64,000 nucleotides of DNA from Streptomyces anulatus. GTDB taxonomy: Bacteria; Actinomycetota; Actinomycetes; Streptomycetales; Streptomycetaceae. Made by a program: the position numbers and the translations under genes. Below, in pieces: positions 43,114 to 54,085 of the stretch. Every line of letters begins with the position of its first letter. The first letter of the stretch is position 1. The notes beneath the pieces are model-generated. The model was not told the origin of the DNA. It saw only the letters and a list, made by a program, of their open reading frames with translations, and ran no database searches. Where the stretch lies: the NCBI RefSeq assembly GCF_014650675.1, contig NZ_BMVK01000004.1, positions 62,001-126,000 of the forward strand, in the 5' to 3' direction.

Positions 43114-44295
43114 ATGCGTTCTGTGCACGACGGACAGCGACCGGGTCGCGCCGTCCCCCCGTCGTCCGCCGGGGAGGCCGGCCCGGGCCGAAGGTTCCCC
43201 GTTACTGGCGGAGTCGGTGTTTCCGGCGGACCTGGCGGAGCGCAACCCGCCCCGGCCGTTCCTGCCCTGACCACGGATCTCCTGACCACTGTTCTCCCGG
43301 CCACTGCTCTCCCGACCCCTCCGGTCCCGGCCGTTCGCGGCCCGCTCACTTCCGCGCCCGGCGAGTGGCGAGGGCCGCTCCGCCCGGGTGCGGGCCCATG
43401 GGGGAAGGGCCCCGGACCGCTTCGTGACGGGAGCGGTGCCGGGGCATTCGGGGCGGGGCGTTCCCACGGGGGCCTCCGGGCCTACCACCAGCACCAGGTC
43501 GCACCGGGCGCCCAGGGAGTTGCCCCGGCCGCCCGGGGACTGGCCCTGGACCTGGGCAGCTCCCGCACCCGGGCCTGGGTGCCCGGACGGGGACTGGTTC
43601 TCGACCCGTTCCCCGGCTCCGGTCCCCACGGCGGCGACGAGCGGCCGGTCCGGCGCGGGCGGATCGTCGACCCCGAGTCCTGCGGCCGGGTGCTCGGCCG
43701 CATCGCCGACGCCGCCCTGGGCCCCGACCGCAGCGACAGCGTGATCGTTCTCAGCCACCCCGTACTCGCCGGGGCCGAACACCGCAGCGCCGCGCGCGCT
43801 CTGCTCGCCGGGCTCGGGACGACGCGCGTCGTGGTCCTCAGCAGCGCCCGGGCCGCCGCCGCGTACGCCGGACCGAGGGAGACGGGCCCTCTTCTCGTCG
43901 TCGACATGGGAGCCGAGCTGACCGAGGTCACGCTCCTCGTCAACGGGCTGGTCGCCGACGCCCGGCAGGCCGAGAGCGGGCTCGACGACCTCGACCGCCT
44001 CGATCCGGCGAAGCTGCCGGCCGTCCTCGTCCGCACGGTGCTCGACATGATCACGTCCATGTGGCGGCACGACCGCCATGGCGCGATCCGCGGAGCCCTG
44101 CGCAAGGGCCCCGTGCTCGCGGGCGGCGGTGCGCTGCGCGCCGACGTCACCGATCGCATCGCCCGCTGCCTCGGCACCCGGGTGCGCCTGGCCGACGACC
44201 CGTCGACCACGGTCGTCCGCGGTGCCGGACAGATCCTCAGCTCCGTGCTCCGCCATCGGACGGCGTCGTCCGAGCAATCCGGCCGACCGTGGTGA
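43114..44295 (+). CDS. MreB/FtsA-like actin-fold ATPase, N-terminus uncertain
   Basis: From about residue 140 the protein is an actin-fold ATPase: phosphate-1 LALDLGSSRTRAW, phosphate-2 LLVVDMGAELTEVTLL and adenosine motif PVLAGGGALR. It is shorter than true MreB and resembles the divergent MreB-like proteins of Streptomyces. The 393-residue reading requires the ATG at 43114. The first 140 codons are Pro/Gly-rich with poor G/C third-position bias, and no ATG or GTG lies in frame near the domain. The real start may be a rare codon, or a frameshift is present. It overlaps the next gene by 4 bp. Confidence 0.75.
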   Translation: MRSVHDGQRPGRAVPPSSAGEAGPGRRFPVTGGVGVSGGPGGAQPAPAVPALTTDLLTTVLPATALPTPPVPAVRGPLTSAPGEWRGPLRPGAGPWGKGPGPLRDGSGAGAFGAGRSHGGLRAYHQHQVAPGAQGVAPAARGLALDLGSSRTRAWVPGRGLVLDPFPGSGPHGGDERPVRRGRIVDPESCGRVLGRIADAALGPDRSDSVIVLSHPVLAGAEHRSAARALLAGLGTTRVVVLSSARAAAAYAGPRETGPLLVVDMGAELTEVTLLVNGLVADARQAESGLDDLDRLDPAKLPAVLVRTVLDMITSMWRHDRHGAIRGALRKGPVLAGGGALRADVTDRIARCLGTRVRLADDPSTTVVRGAGQILSSVLRHRTASSEQSGRPW

Positions 44296-44945
44296 CGCCG
44301 TACCCGGGACCGTCCCGGCCGTACGGATCCCGGGTGCGGTGCCTGCTCGCCACGCTGGTCCTCACCGTCCTCACCCTGGTCGGCGGCGCCGCCTCGGCGA
44401 CCGCAGCCGCGTCCGCCCCGACGTCCCGGAGCCTCGCGCCCGCCGTCACCGCCGCCGCCCAGGCCCCCGCCGCACCGCAGACCCACAGCGCCGGGCACCA
44501 CGCCGGGCGTGACTCCCGGCACCATGCCCGGCACAGCACCGGACACGACTTCCGGCACCGCGCCGGGCACGCCACCGGACCCGAGCGCGGGGGGCCGGAC
44601 CGCGCGAGCGGGGTCGGGGCCGACCCGGGCACGGGAGCGGTGGCGCAGGCCGGACACGAGCAGCCCAGGGCGGCGGCCGATCCGGCGCAGGCTCCCCGGG
44701 CGGGCACCGGCCGGGCGTACCTGCTCCTTCACGCGCCACCGCCGCCGCACGACGCGCTGACGCCCGCCCCGCCGGGGCCGGCCGAGCCGCGTGGCGGCGT
44801 CCCGCACGTCGCCGCGAACTCCTTCGACGCACCCGGCAGCCGCAGGGGCGCGCTCCCCGGCGTACGGGGGCCTCCGGGCAGGACCACCGGTCCCACGACC
44901 GGTCATCCGTCCTGTTCTGCCGATCCGGCGCAGCGTCCTCACTGA
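44292..44945 (+). CDS. Secreted His/Pro/Ala-rich hypothetical protein
   Basis: The 217-residue protein starts at GTG 44292 (GTGA overlap with the MreB-like stop; GTG 44289 also in frame). It has a signal peptide (VRCLLATLVLTVLTLVGGAA, then SATAAA). Residues about 65-100 are rich in His and Arg from degenerate repeats (SAGHHAGRDSRHHARHSTGH). The rest is Pro/Ala-rich and disordered. Third positions are strongly G/C, so it is coding. Possible metal binding by the His cluster. No family recognised. Confidence 0.65.
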   Translation: MTPYPGPSRPYGSRVRCLLATLVLTVLTLVGGAASATAAASAPTSRSLAPAVTAAAQAPAAPQTHSAGHHAGRDSRHHARHSTGHDFRHRAGHATGPERGGPDRASGVGADPGTGAVAQAGHEQPRAAADPAQAPRAGTGRAYLLLHAPPPPHDALTPAPPGPAEPRGGVPHVAANSFDAPGSRRGALPGVRGPPGRTTGPTTGHPSCSADPAQRPH

Positions 44946-44980
44946 GGTGAGGGCGCTCGGCGCCCCACCGGAGGATTTCC

Positions 44981-47356
<2,376 letters not shown>

Positions 47357-47370
47357 GGTGATCCCGCGCT

Positions 47371-47410
47371 CCGGCGCCACGACCGGCCGCCCGGCGGGTC
47401 GTGGCGCCGG
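47371..47410. terminator. Strong bidirectional terminator hairpin
   Basis: CCGGCGCCACGACC (47371-47384) and GGTCGTGGCGCCGG (47397-47410) form a perfect 14-bp stem with a 12-base loop, between the convergent secDF and HTH-regulator genes. Confidence 0.85.
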
Positions 47411-47418
47411 GGCCGGGT

Positions 47419-48246
47419 TCAGGACGGGACGTGGGCGTGCAGATAGGCGGCCGTCTCCCGGTCGGCGGGGAGGAACGTCTCGATGGCCAGCTCGGCCACC
47501 GTCACGTCCATCGGCGTGTTGAACGTCGCGATCGACGACACGAAGGACAGGACCCGGCCCCCGTGTTCGAGCAGCATCGGCAGCGCGAACGCGGCGGCGC
47601 GCTCCGGCCCCGTACCGTCGGACCCGGCGGCGCGGTCCGCGCCGCCCGCCCGTGCGGGGACCGGGTAGCCGGCCACCTCGTCGTACAGCGCACGCAGCTC
47701 CGGCGAGCGTACGAGGGCGATCTGGCGGTCCATCTGCGCCAGCAGGTCCGCCCGCCACTCCGGGAGATTCACGATGCGCGGGGCGAGCCCCTCCGGGTGG
47801 AGGGTGAGCCGCATGGCGTTCACCGGCGGGGTCAGCAGCTTCTCCGGCACCCCTTCCAGCAGCAGGGCGATCCCCCGATTGGCCGCCACCACCCCGTAGG
47901 TGCCGTCCACCACGAGCGCCGGATACGGCTCGTACGCCGTGAGCAGCCGGTCGATGCTCTCGCGGAGGGAGGCCATCGCGGGGTCGTCGAGCGGGGTCTG
48001 CGCGTAGCGGGGCGCGTAACCGGCGACCACCAGGAGGGCGTTGCGTTCACGGACCGGGACGTCCAGCTGTTCGGCCAGCCGCAGGACCATGTCCTCGCTG
48101 GGCCTGGCGCGGCCCGTCTCGATGAACGAGATGTGGCGGGCCGAGGAGTCCGCGCGCAGGGCCAGCTCCAACTGGCTGATACGCCGCTGTTCCCGCCAGT
48201 CCCGCAGCAGCGGCCCTACTCCCGTGTCGGGCAAGACAGTCGTCAT
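47419..48246 (-). CDS. XRE-family regulator with MmyB-like C-terminal domain
   Basis: The 275-residue protein has an N-terminal HTH_XRE domain (RRISQLELALRADSSARHIS, then FIETGRARPSEDMVLRLAEQ). A C-terminal MmyB-like ligand-binding domain (YPALVVDGTYGVVAANRG) follows. Such regulators control oxidoreductases or antibiotic genes; targets unknown. It is divergent from the pterin dehydratase gene over a 101-bp spacer. Confidence 0.9.
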   Translation of the reverse strand: MTTVLPDTGVGPLLRDWREQRRISQLELALRADSSARHISFIETGRARPSEDMVLRLAEQLDVPVRERNALLVVAGYAPRYAQTPLDDPAMASLRESIDRLLTAYEPYPALVVDGTYGVVAANRGIALLLEGVPEKLLTPPVNAMRLTLHPEGLAPRIVNLPEWRADLLAQMDRQIALVRSPELRALYDEVAGYPVPARAGGADRAAGSDGTGPERAAAFALPMLLEHGGRVLSFVSSIATFNTPMDVTVAELAIETFLPADRETAAYLHAHVPS

Positions 48247-48347
48247 GCCAAGACCGTAACGTCACCGGCGGGCCGGGGCCGGTACGGGCCGCCCCGGCCC
48301 GATGTTGACGCATGCTCCGATCCACCGAGACCCACGGGAGCCGTTCC

Positions 48348-48653
48348 ATGAGCGCAGAACCGCTGTCGCCGACCGAGATCGACCGCCGGCTGGAGAGCCT
48401 GCCCGGCTGGGCGCTGGAAGGAGACCGGATCACCCGGACCTTCCGGCTGCCCTCCCACTTCGCCGCCGCCGCGCTGACGGTCCACATCGCGCGGATCCAG
48501 GACGAGCTGAACCATCACTCCGACCTGATGCTCGGGTACAACACGGTGGCCCTCTCCGTCCACACGCACGACGCGGGAGGCGCGGTCACCGAGAAGGACC
48601 TCGCGCTCGCCGCCCGGGTGGCGTCCGCCGCCCCGGCTCACGGAGCCGAGTAG
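48348..48653 (+). CDS. 4a-hydroxytetrahydrobiopterin dehydratase
   Basis: The 101-residue protein has the pterin-4a-carbinolamine dehydratase signature with LNHHSDLMLGYNTVALSVHT, then HDAGGAVTEKDLALA. The usual His-His pair and the later His are present. It would regenerate quinonoid dihydrobiopterin after an aromatic amino-acid hydroxylase, but no such hydroxylase is in this window. Start ATG 48348. Confidence 0.9.
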   Translation: MSAEPLSPTEIDRRLESLPGWALEGDRITRTFRLPSHFAAAALTVHIARIQDELNHHSDLMLGYNTVALSVHTHDAGGAVTEKDLALAARVASAAPAHGAE

Positions 48654-48667
48654 TCCGGCGGCCCGAA

Positions 48668-48697
48668 CCGCCCGCGGGGCCGCGCCGCGGCGGGCGG
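48668..48697. terminator. Hairpin between convergent genes
   Basis: CCGCCCGC (48668-48675) pairs with GCGGGCGG (48690-48697). It lies 15 bases after the dehydratase stop and 18 bases before the LysR gene end. Confidence 0.5.
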
Positions 48698-48714
48698 CCC
48701 GGAACCGCCCGGGC

Positions 48715-49677
48715 TCAGGCCACCGTGCCGAACCTCGGGTGCGCGCCGAGCCACCGCGCGTAGCTCGGGCTGCGCGACACCGCCTCCGCGTAGGCCGCGC
48801 GGGTCGCTCCTGCCACCGTCCTCGCCGCGGCGTCCGCGGCGGGGGAGTGCGGGTGCCAGCCCACCAGATGACGCCAGCTGAGCGGCGCGCCGGCCAGCGG
48901 TCTGGTCACCAGGCCGGGCGCCGGTGGGAACGTCGCCCGGCACAGCCCTATCGCCCGTCCCACCTGCACCAGATGGACGACGGAGGAGGTGTCCGTCTCG
49001 TACACCGACACCGGGGTGAAGCCCGACCGCGCGCAGGCCGCGGTGAAGCAGTCGGCGAAGCAGCCGTCGCCGGGCACGTCCGCCCAGCACTCGTCCGCGA
49101 GCGCGGCCAGGTCCAGCTCCGCCTCACCGGCCAGGGCGTGGCCCTCCGGCAGCATCACGAAGACCGGGTCCACCCCGACGACCTCCCAGACCAGCCGGTC
49201 CGCCAGCGGCGGCGGACTCTCGCCGCACGTCCCGATCAGCGCGAAGTCCAGCCGGCCGTCGATCACCAGCGAGGCGATCTCGGCCACCGACCACGAGGTG
49301 TACGTCGACACCGGCACCGACGGGTGCGCGGCGGCCATCCGGTCCACCAGACCGCCCAGCAGCGGACCGTGCGTGCCACCCAGCCGGAACCGGTCCAGCG
49401 ACCCCGTGGCATTGGCGAACCGCACTGCTTCCGCCTGGAGTTCACTGACCGCCGGCAGCACCACCCGGGCCCGCTCCAACACCAGTTCGCCGAGCGGGGT
49501 GGCCCGCGCTCCGGTGTGGTCGCGGTCGAAGAGCACGCCGCCCAGGGCCTTTTCGATCCGCCGCAGCTGAGCGCTGAGGGCAGGCTGGGCAAGCCCCAGT
49601 GTGGCGGCGGCCTTGGTGAGGCTGCCCGTGTCGGCAATGGCACGGACCGTTCGCAGATGGCGCAACTCGAGCTCCAT
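48715..49677 (-). CDS. LysR family transcriptional regulator
   Basis: The 320-residue protein opens with a LysR winged HTH (LRHLRTVRAIADTGSLTKAA, then LGLAQPALSAQLRRIEKALG) and continues with a type-2 periplasmic-binding-like effector domain rich in Cys/Trp (WADVPGDGCFADCF). The NAD(P)-binding gene lies 117 bp upstream on the same strand, so it may be a target or operon partner. Effector unknown. Confidence 0.92.
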   Translation of the reverse strand: MELELRHLRTVRAIADTGSLTKAAATLGLAQPALSAQLRRIEKALGGVLFDRDHTGARATPLGELVLERARVVLPAVSELQAEAVRFANATGSLDRFRLGGTHGPLLGGLVDRMAAAHPSVPVSTYTSWSVAEIASLVIDGRLDFALIGTCGESPPPLADRLVWEVVGVDPVFVMLPEGHALAGEAELDLAALADECWADVPGDGCFADCFTAACARSGFTPVSVYETDTSSVVHLVQVGRAIGLCRATFPPAPGLVTRPLAGAPLSWRHLVGWHPHSPAADAAARTVAGATRAAYAEAVSRSPSYARWLGAHPRFGTVA

Positions 49678-49794
49678 AAGGGCAAGTTATGGGCCCGAGG
49701 GCACCCCGGCAATATGTGTGCTCCGCCTACCGTTCGGTCGGTGTATGCGGGTTGTACTCCGCCGGGCCGGGCGGGCGGGGTACGGCGTTCCGGT

Positions 49795-50727
49795 TCAGCC
49801 GTGCCAGGCGCCGTCCCCGGCGGCCTCGCGGGCGAAGGCGGAGAAGTCCTTCGGCTCCCGTCCCAGGACCCGCTTCACATCGTCCGTCGTCGCCGTGTTG
49901 TGACCGTCCAGCAGCGTCGCGAACAGCTCGGCCAGGAATCCCGCCTCCGGTCCGGACACCCCGAACTCCTCCAGCAGCGACGCGTACACGGGTCCCGTCA
50001 CCGGCACGTACCGCACCGGCCGGCCCGCCGCCCGGCCCAGCTCCCCGGCCGCCTCCGCGAACGTCAGGCTCCGGGGGCCCGTCAGCTCGTACACCGCCCC
50101 CGCGTGCCCGTCCCCGGTCAGCGCGGCCACCACCACGTCGGCCAGGTCGTCGAGGTCCAGGAACGGTTCCGCCGTCGTGCCCGCGGGGAACACCACCTCG
50201 CCGCCGAGCACGCCGTCCAGCAGCGCGCCCTCGTTGAAGTTCTGTGCGAAGAACGCCGACCGGACGACCGTGACCTCCACCGTCCCGGCGGCCCCGCGCA
50301 GCGCCTCCTCGGCGACGACCGCCCGCGGTTCGCCGCGCCCCGACAGCAGCACCACCCTGCGCACCCCGCACGCCTCGGCGGTCCGCCCGAAGGCGGCCAT
50401 GGCCTCCGCCGCCCCGGGCGCCGCCAGGTCCGGGTAGTACGCCACATAGGCGGCCCGGGCCCCGCGCAGCGCCGCCGCCCAGCCCGATGCGTCCTGCCAG
50501 TCGAACGGCACCTCGCCGGTGCGTGAACCCGAGCGGACCGGCACCCCGAGGGCCGTCAGCCGCTCCACCACCCGGCGGCCGGTCTTGCCCGTGCCGCTCG
50601 TCACCAGAACCGTCCCCCCGGCCACTCCCGCTCCCCGCTCCGTCATCCGTCCCACGCCCCGTCCGCCGTCCTCGCCGTTGCTTTCGCCGTTGTCGTTGTC
50701 TCGTCGTGTGAACGCGTTCTCCGTCAT
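49795..50727 (-). CDS. NAD(P)-binding NmrA-like protein
   Basis: The 310-residue protein has an atypical-SDR Rossmann start (GGTVLVTSGTGKTGRRVVERL), a RRVVLLSGRGEP strand and a downstream YELTGPRSLTFAEAA segment seen in NmrA/YtfG quinone-reductase-like proteins. ATG 50727 gives a polar 27-residue leader; ATG 50646 would start just before the Rossmann fold. Likely a redox sensor or quinone/azo reductase; substrate unknown. It is divergent from the SnoaL-like gene. Confidence 0.85.
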   Translation of the reverse strand: MTENAFTRRDNDNGESNGEDGGRGVGRMTERGAGVAGGTVLVTSGTGKTGRRVVERLTALGVPVRSGSRTGEVPFDWQDASGWAAALRGARAAYVAYYPDLAAPGAAEAMAAFGRTAEACGVRRVVLLSGRGEPRAVVAEEALRGAAGTVEVTVVRSAFFAQNFNEGALLDGVLGGEVVFPAGTTAEPFLDLDDLADVVVAALTGDGHAGAVYELTGPRSLTFAEAAGELGRAAGRPVRYVPVTGPVYASLLEEFGVSGPEAGFLAELFATLLDGHNTATTDDVKRVLGREPKDFSAFAREAAGDGAWHG

Positions 50728-50918
50728 GACTCCAGACTCCCGGGACCGCGACCGCCCGGACATGCTCCAAAGACTCAGGCGCCTACTTCTCCGTCCACGC
50801 GGTCACGCGGCAACGCGGCCAGTGCTGTGACCGGTGCTGTGACCGGGATGATTCACCGTGGTCGGGAGAGGGTTCACGGGACGAGCACGGTCCGCGAGGC
50901 GAGTGGTATTACTGGTGC

Positions 50919-51296
50919 ATGCAGGAAGAGACCGCGCGGTCCGCGATCGACACGTTCATCTCCGCGTTCAACGCCTCGGACGACAGCTATGTGACTGCGC
51001 TGCTCTCCCAGGCCCTGACCTCGGACGTGGTCTTCTGGGGGCCGTTGGGCCGCAGTGAGGGGATCGAGGCGGTCGAGCGGTTCGTGCTGGACATCCGGCG
51101 CCACCCCGCGGGGACCGGCACGATGGTGCGCTGTTCGGCGGTGGACATGCCGGACGAGTGGGCCCGGTACCAGTGGGTCTTCACGACGCCGGACGGAGGC
51201 CCCCGCCTGGCGGGAACGGACGTCGTCCATCTGCGGCGGAGCCTCATCGACCAGGTCATCGTCTTCGCGGGGGAGATCGAGCCGTCCGCCTCCTGA
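50919..51296 (+). CDS. SnoaL/NTF2-like fold protein
   Basis: The 125-residue protein has the cone-shaped NTF2 fold pattern: helix ARSAIDTFISAFNASD, then strands DVVFWGPLGRSEG, YQWVFTTPDGGPRLAG and DVVHLRRSLIDQVIVF. The last resembles the DVxRFRDGRI strand of SnoaL-like proteins. Function unknown. It precedes an AraC regulator gene by 71 bp. Confidence 0.78.
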   Translation: MQEETARSAIDTFISAFNASDDSYVTALLSQALTSDVVFWGPLGRSEGIEAVERFVLDIRRHPAGTGTMVRCSAVDMPDEWARYQWVFTTPDGGPRLAGTDVVHLRRSLIDQVIVFAGEIEPSAS

Positions 51297-51354
51297 GTCA
51301 CCGCACAGCCAACCGCCACGACGACCAACCCGGCGACCCGTGCGGTCACAGCAC

Positions 51355-51367
51355 TAGGCTGGCGGCC
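51355..51367 (+). promoter_or_regulatory. Leaderless-type -10 (TAGGCT) for the AraC gene
   Basis: TAGGCT at 51355-51360 lies exactly seven bases before the ATG at 51368, with no ribosome binding site. That is the usual geometry of leaderless Streptomyces promoters. Confidence 0.5.
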
Positions 51368-52378
51368 ATGGACGCTCTCGCCGGACTCCTGGACGGACCG
51401 CGCGCCCGGGGCGCGTTTCTGCTCCGCATGGTGATGGAGCCGCCCTGGGCGGTACGGATCGAGGACCGGGCCCCGATCTGCCTCATGTCGGTCCGGCGCG
51501 GCACGGCCTTCATCGTCCCGTCCGGCGGAGGCGAACCGGTCCGGCTCGGCCCCGGGGACATCGCGGTGGCCCGCGGCCCCGATCCGTACACCGTCGCCGA
51601 CGCACCCGGGACGACAGCCCACGCGCTCATCGGTCCCGGCGGCGTCTGCACCACGCTGCACGGCCGGCCGCTCTCCCAGGACATGGTGCTGAACGTACGG
51701 ACGTGGGGGAACGCGGCCGGCGGCGCCACGGCGGTCCTGGTCGGCACCTATCTGCTGGACGGCGAGATCAGCCGCCGTCTGCTGGACGCCCTGCCCCCGC
51801 TGCTCACGGTCCCCGCCGACACGCGGACCCGGCCGCTGCTGGACCTGCTCGACGCGGAGATCGCCCAGGACGAGCCGGGCCAGCGCGTGGTCCTGGACCG
51901 ACTGCTGGACCTGCTGCTCATCGCCGTGCTCCGCGCCTGGTTCGCCCGGCCCGGGGCCGACGCCCCCGGCTGGTACCGCGCGATGGGCGACCCGGTCGTG
52001 GGCGCGGCGCTGCGGCTGCTCCGCCACGACCCGGCGCACCCCTGGACCGTCGCCTCGCTCGCCGCCCGCGCCGGGGTGTCCCGGGCCGGTCTCGCCCGCC
52101 GGTTCACCGAGCTGGTCGGGGAGCCGCCGATGGCGTACCTGACCGGTTGGCGGCTCGACGTCGCGGCCGACCTGCTGCGCGAGAGCGACGCCACCGTGGA
52201 GGCCGTGGCCCGGAAGGTCGGCTACAGCACCCCCTTCGCCTTCAGCGCCGCGTTCAAGCGGGTCAGGGGCGTCAGCCCGCAGGAATACCGGGGCAGCCCG
52301 CCGGAGGACCACCTCGATTTGCCGGATCGGCAAAGAAGATTGCCGGGCGGTCCTTCTTCGGTGAGGCTGACCCCATGA
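51368..52378 (+). CDS. AraC family regulator with N-terminal cupin sensor domain
   Basis: The 336-residue protein has an AraC_binding_2/cupin-like N-terminal domain (residues about 10-180, PGDIAVARGPDPYTVAD). Two C-terminal HTH motifs follow: WTVASLAARAGVSRAGLARR and ATVEAVARKVGYSTPFAFSA, ending FKRVRGVSPQEYR. The gene overlaps the downstream methyltransferase gene by 4 bp (ATGA), so the regulator is encoded in the same message as its likely target. Confidence 0.93.
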   Translation: MDALAGLLDGPRARGAFLLRMVMEPPWAVRIEDRAPICLMSVRRGTAFIVPSGGGEPVRLGPGDIAVARGPDPYTVADAPGTTAHALIGPGGVCTTLHGRPLSQDMVLNVRTWGNAAGGATAVLVGTYLLDGEISRRLLDALPPLLTVPADTRTRPLLDLLDAEIAQDEPGQRVVLDRLLDLLLIAVLRAWFARPGADAPGWYRAMGDPVVGAALRLLRHDPAHPWTVASLAARAGVSRAGLARRFTELVGEPPMAYLTGWRLDVAADLLRESDATVEAVARKVGYSTPFAFSAAFKRVRGVSPQEYRGSPPEDHLDLPDRQRRLPGGPSSVRLTP

Positions 52379-53334
52379 GCAGCCACGCCGGCCACGGCCA
52401 CCACGACGCGCCCGCACCCGCCACGCCCGTACACGCCCACGCGCATGCCCATGCCCATGCGCACGGACCGGGCGGCGATCCGGCGACGGACATCGACTGG
52501 GACGTCCTGGGCCCCCTGCTGGAGCAGGAGGCCGAACTCAACGCCGCACAGTATGAGGAGGCGGCCCGCTGGATCGCCGCCCTGCCCACCGTGCCGAAGG
52601 TCCGCCGGGTCCTGGACGTCGGCAGCGGCCCCGGCGTCGTCTCCTGCCTGCTGGCCGAGGTCTTCCCGGAGGCCGAGGTGGTGGCGGTGGACGCCACGCC
52701 CGCTCTCCTGGAGCGTGCGAAGAACCGCGCGCGACGTCTCGGAGTGATCGACCGCTTCCAGACCCTGGAGGCCGAACTGCCGGAGGACTTCGGCCGGTTG
52801 GGCGAGGCCGATCTGATCTGGGCGGGCAACTCCCTGCACCATCTGGGCGACCAGCGCGCCGCCCTGGCCGGCTTCGCCGGGCTCCTGCGGCCCGGCGGCA
52901 CGGTCGCGCTCGTCGAGGGCGGCCTGCCCACCCGGCGACTGCCCCGCGACATCGGCATCGGACAGCCCGGCCTGGAGGCCCGTATGGGCGCGGCCGCCGC
53001 CACGCGCTTCGAGCACATGCGGTCCGAACTTCCGGGCGCGAAGCGGGAGACCGAGGACTGGAGTGCGCTCTTCACCGCTGTCGGCCTGGTCCCGCAGGGC
53101 ACCCGGACCTTCCTCCTCGACCTGCCCGCCCCGCTCTCCCGTCCCGCCCGCGACCATGTCGTCGCGAGCATCACCCGCGAGCGGGAGGTGCTCGGCGAGC
53201 TGCTGACGGCCGAGGACAGCGCGGTACTGGACCGGCTGCTGGACCCCGAGGACCGCGAAGGTCTTCACCATCGCCCCGACGTCCACCTGCTCACCGCCCG
53301 CACGGTGCACCTGGGCCGACGGGACACGGCCTGA
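52375..53334 (+). CDS. SAM-dependent methyltransferase with His-rich N-terminus
   Basis: The 319-residue protein has a class I methyltransferase core: RRVLDVGSGPGVVSCLLAEV (motif I), VVAVDATPALLERA (motif II) and a DLIWAGNSLHHLGD post-I motif. The first 33 residues are a metal-binding-like run with GHGHHD followed by alternating His-Ala. Acceptor unknown; the leader may sense or bind Ni/Zn/Co. It is translationally coupled to the AraC gene. Confidence 0.87.
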   Translation: MSSHAGHGHHDAPAPATPVHAHAHAHAHAHGPGGDPATDIDWDVLGPLLEQEAELNAAQYEEAARWIAALPTVPKVRRVLDVGSGPGVVSCLLAEVFPEAEVVAVDATPALLERAKNRARRLGVIDRFQTLEAELPEDFGRLGEADLIWAGNSLHHLGDQRAALAGFAGLLRPGGTVALVEGGLPTRRLPRDIGIGQPGLEARMGAAAATRFEHMRSELPGAKRETEDWSALFTAVGLVPQGTRTFLLDLPAPLSRPARDHVVASITREREVLGELLTAEDSAVLDRLLDPEDREGLHHRPDVHLLTARTVHLGRRDTA

Positions 53335-53478
53335 GGCATACGTCGGAGGTGGCGGCGGACGGCTGATCCGTCGAGGACGTCGGCGGCAGCGGTGTTGAGG
53401 CCGGCGGTGGGGCGGTCACGGGCATGGCGACCAGTACGGCACCCCCGCCGCCGGAAACCCACCGAGTTCTTCGAGTGA

Positions 53479-53704
53479 CTACTGGGAGGGCCTGATCTCG
53501 ATGAGCAGACCTTGTCCGCCTGCGGGTAGGTGAAATCTCTACCGCGTGGTCGGGGCCGCTCTCCGCGACCAGCGCGGTGGGGCCGGTCTGCTGCGACGCC
53601 CCGACGGGAATGTCCGAGTCCGCCGCGATCCACGCCGGGGCGCCGACCACGGTCGCGCCCGGAGCGTGCCGCGTGAGCCGCTTGTGCTGCGGTTCCGCGG
53701 GCAT
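53479..53704 (-). pseudogene. Small gene interrupted by a frameshift
   Basis: From ATG 53704 (after GAAGGA) about 55 codons (MPAEPQHKRLTRHAPGATVV, then AWIAADSDIPVGAS) show nearly exclusive G/C at third positions, then this bias is lost near 53,537. Skipping one base at GAGATTTCACC restores a coding-like frame (FHLPAGGQGLLIEIRPSQ) that ends in TAG at 53479. The total length of 226 is one more than a multiple of three. It is either a recent pseudogene or a sequence error. Family not recognised. Confidence 0.5.
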
Positions 53705-53935
53705 TCTGATGCATTCCTTCGTCGCATCCCCCACGTTCGTTGCTGACGACCGGATTCGCGTCACCGGGCTCGCATTAGGGTGCAGGGCAGCGATAACCGC
53801 AGCGCCCCTCCGCATGCCCCGACTCCTGCGGGAAATAGGCCCCTTGCTCTCGAAGTGAGAAGCCCCCTGCCCCGGCGACCGTCATCCGATTCCCCATATC
53901 AGCATGAAGCATGCTGCGGGTCGAGTGCGGGAAAG

Positions 53936-54085
53936 TCACGCAAAGCGCGCCAATCCGCGTTCATCATTCGTGATTTCCGCCACATCTTGTAAAGGTTGCA
54001 CAGAATATTGTGAAGGACATGTGAATGCTGATTGATGGAGGAGCAAGGGAGTCGGGATTGCACTGAGTTGACGTAGCAGTTTCAT
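53936..54085 (-). CDS. Small ORF (49 aa) with near-perfect Shine-Dalgarno
   Basis: ATG 54085 is preceded, after 7 bases, by AGGAGGTG, one of the strongest ribosome sites in the window. The peptide begins MKLLRQLSAIPTPLLLHQSA and ends with NDERGLARFA. Codons are A/T-richer than in any neighbour, so it is either foreign or a regulatory/leader peptide. It is divergent from the ALF-repeat gene. No family recognised. Confidence 0.45.
   Translation of the reverse strand: MKLLRQLSAIPTPLLLHQSAFTCPSQYSVQPLQDVAEITNDERGLARFA

Noticed and set aside
43482..44942. Antisense frame with VPG-rich, elastin-like repeats opposite the His-rich gene
   Set aside because: The repeats mirror GGCACC-type repeats of the plus-strand gene, which has an overlapping GTGA start, a signal peptide and the expected third-position bias.
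53577..53858. Plus-strand 93-codon frame in the spacer before the ALF gene
   Set aside because: Overlaps the minus-strand frame with better third-position bias and ribosome site; protein has no recognisable features.
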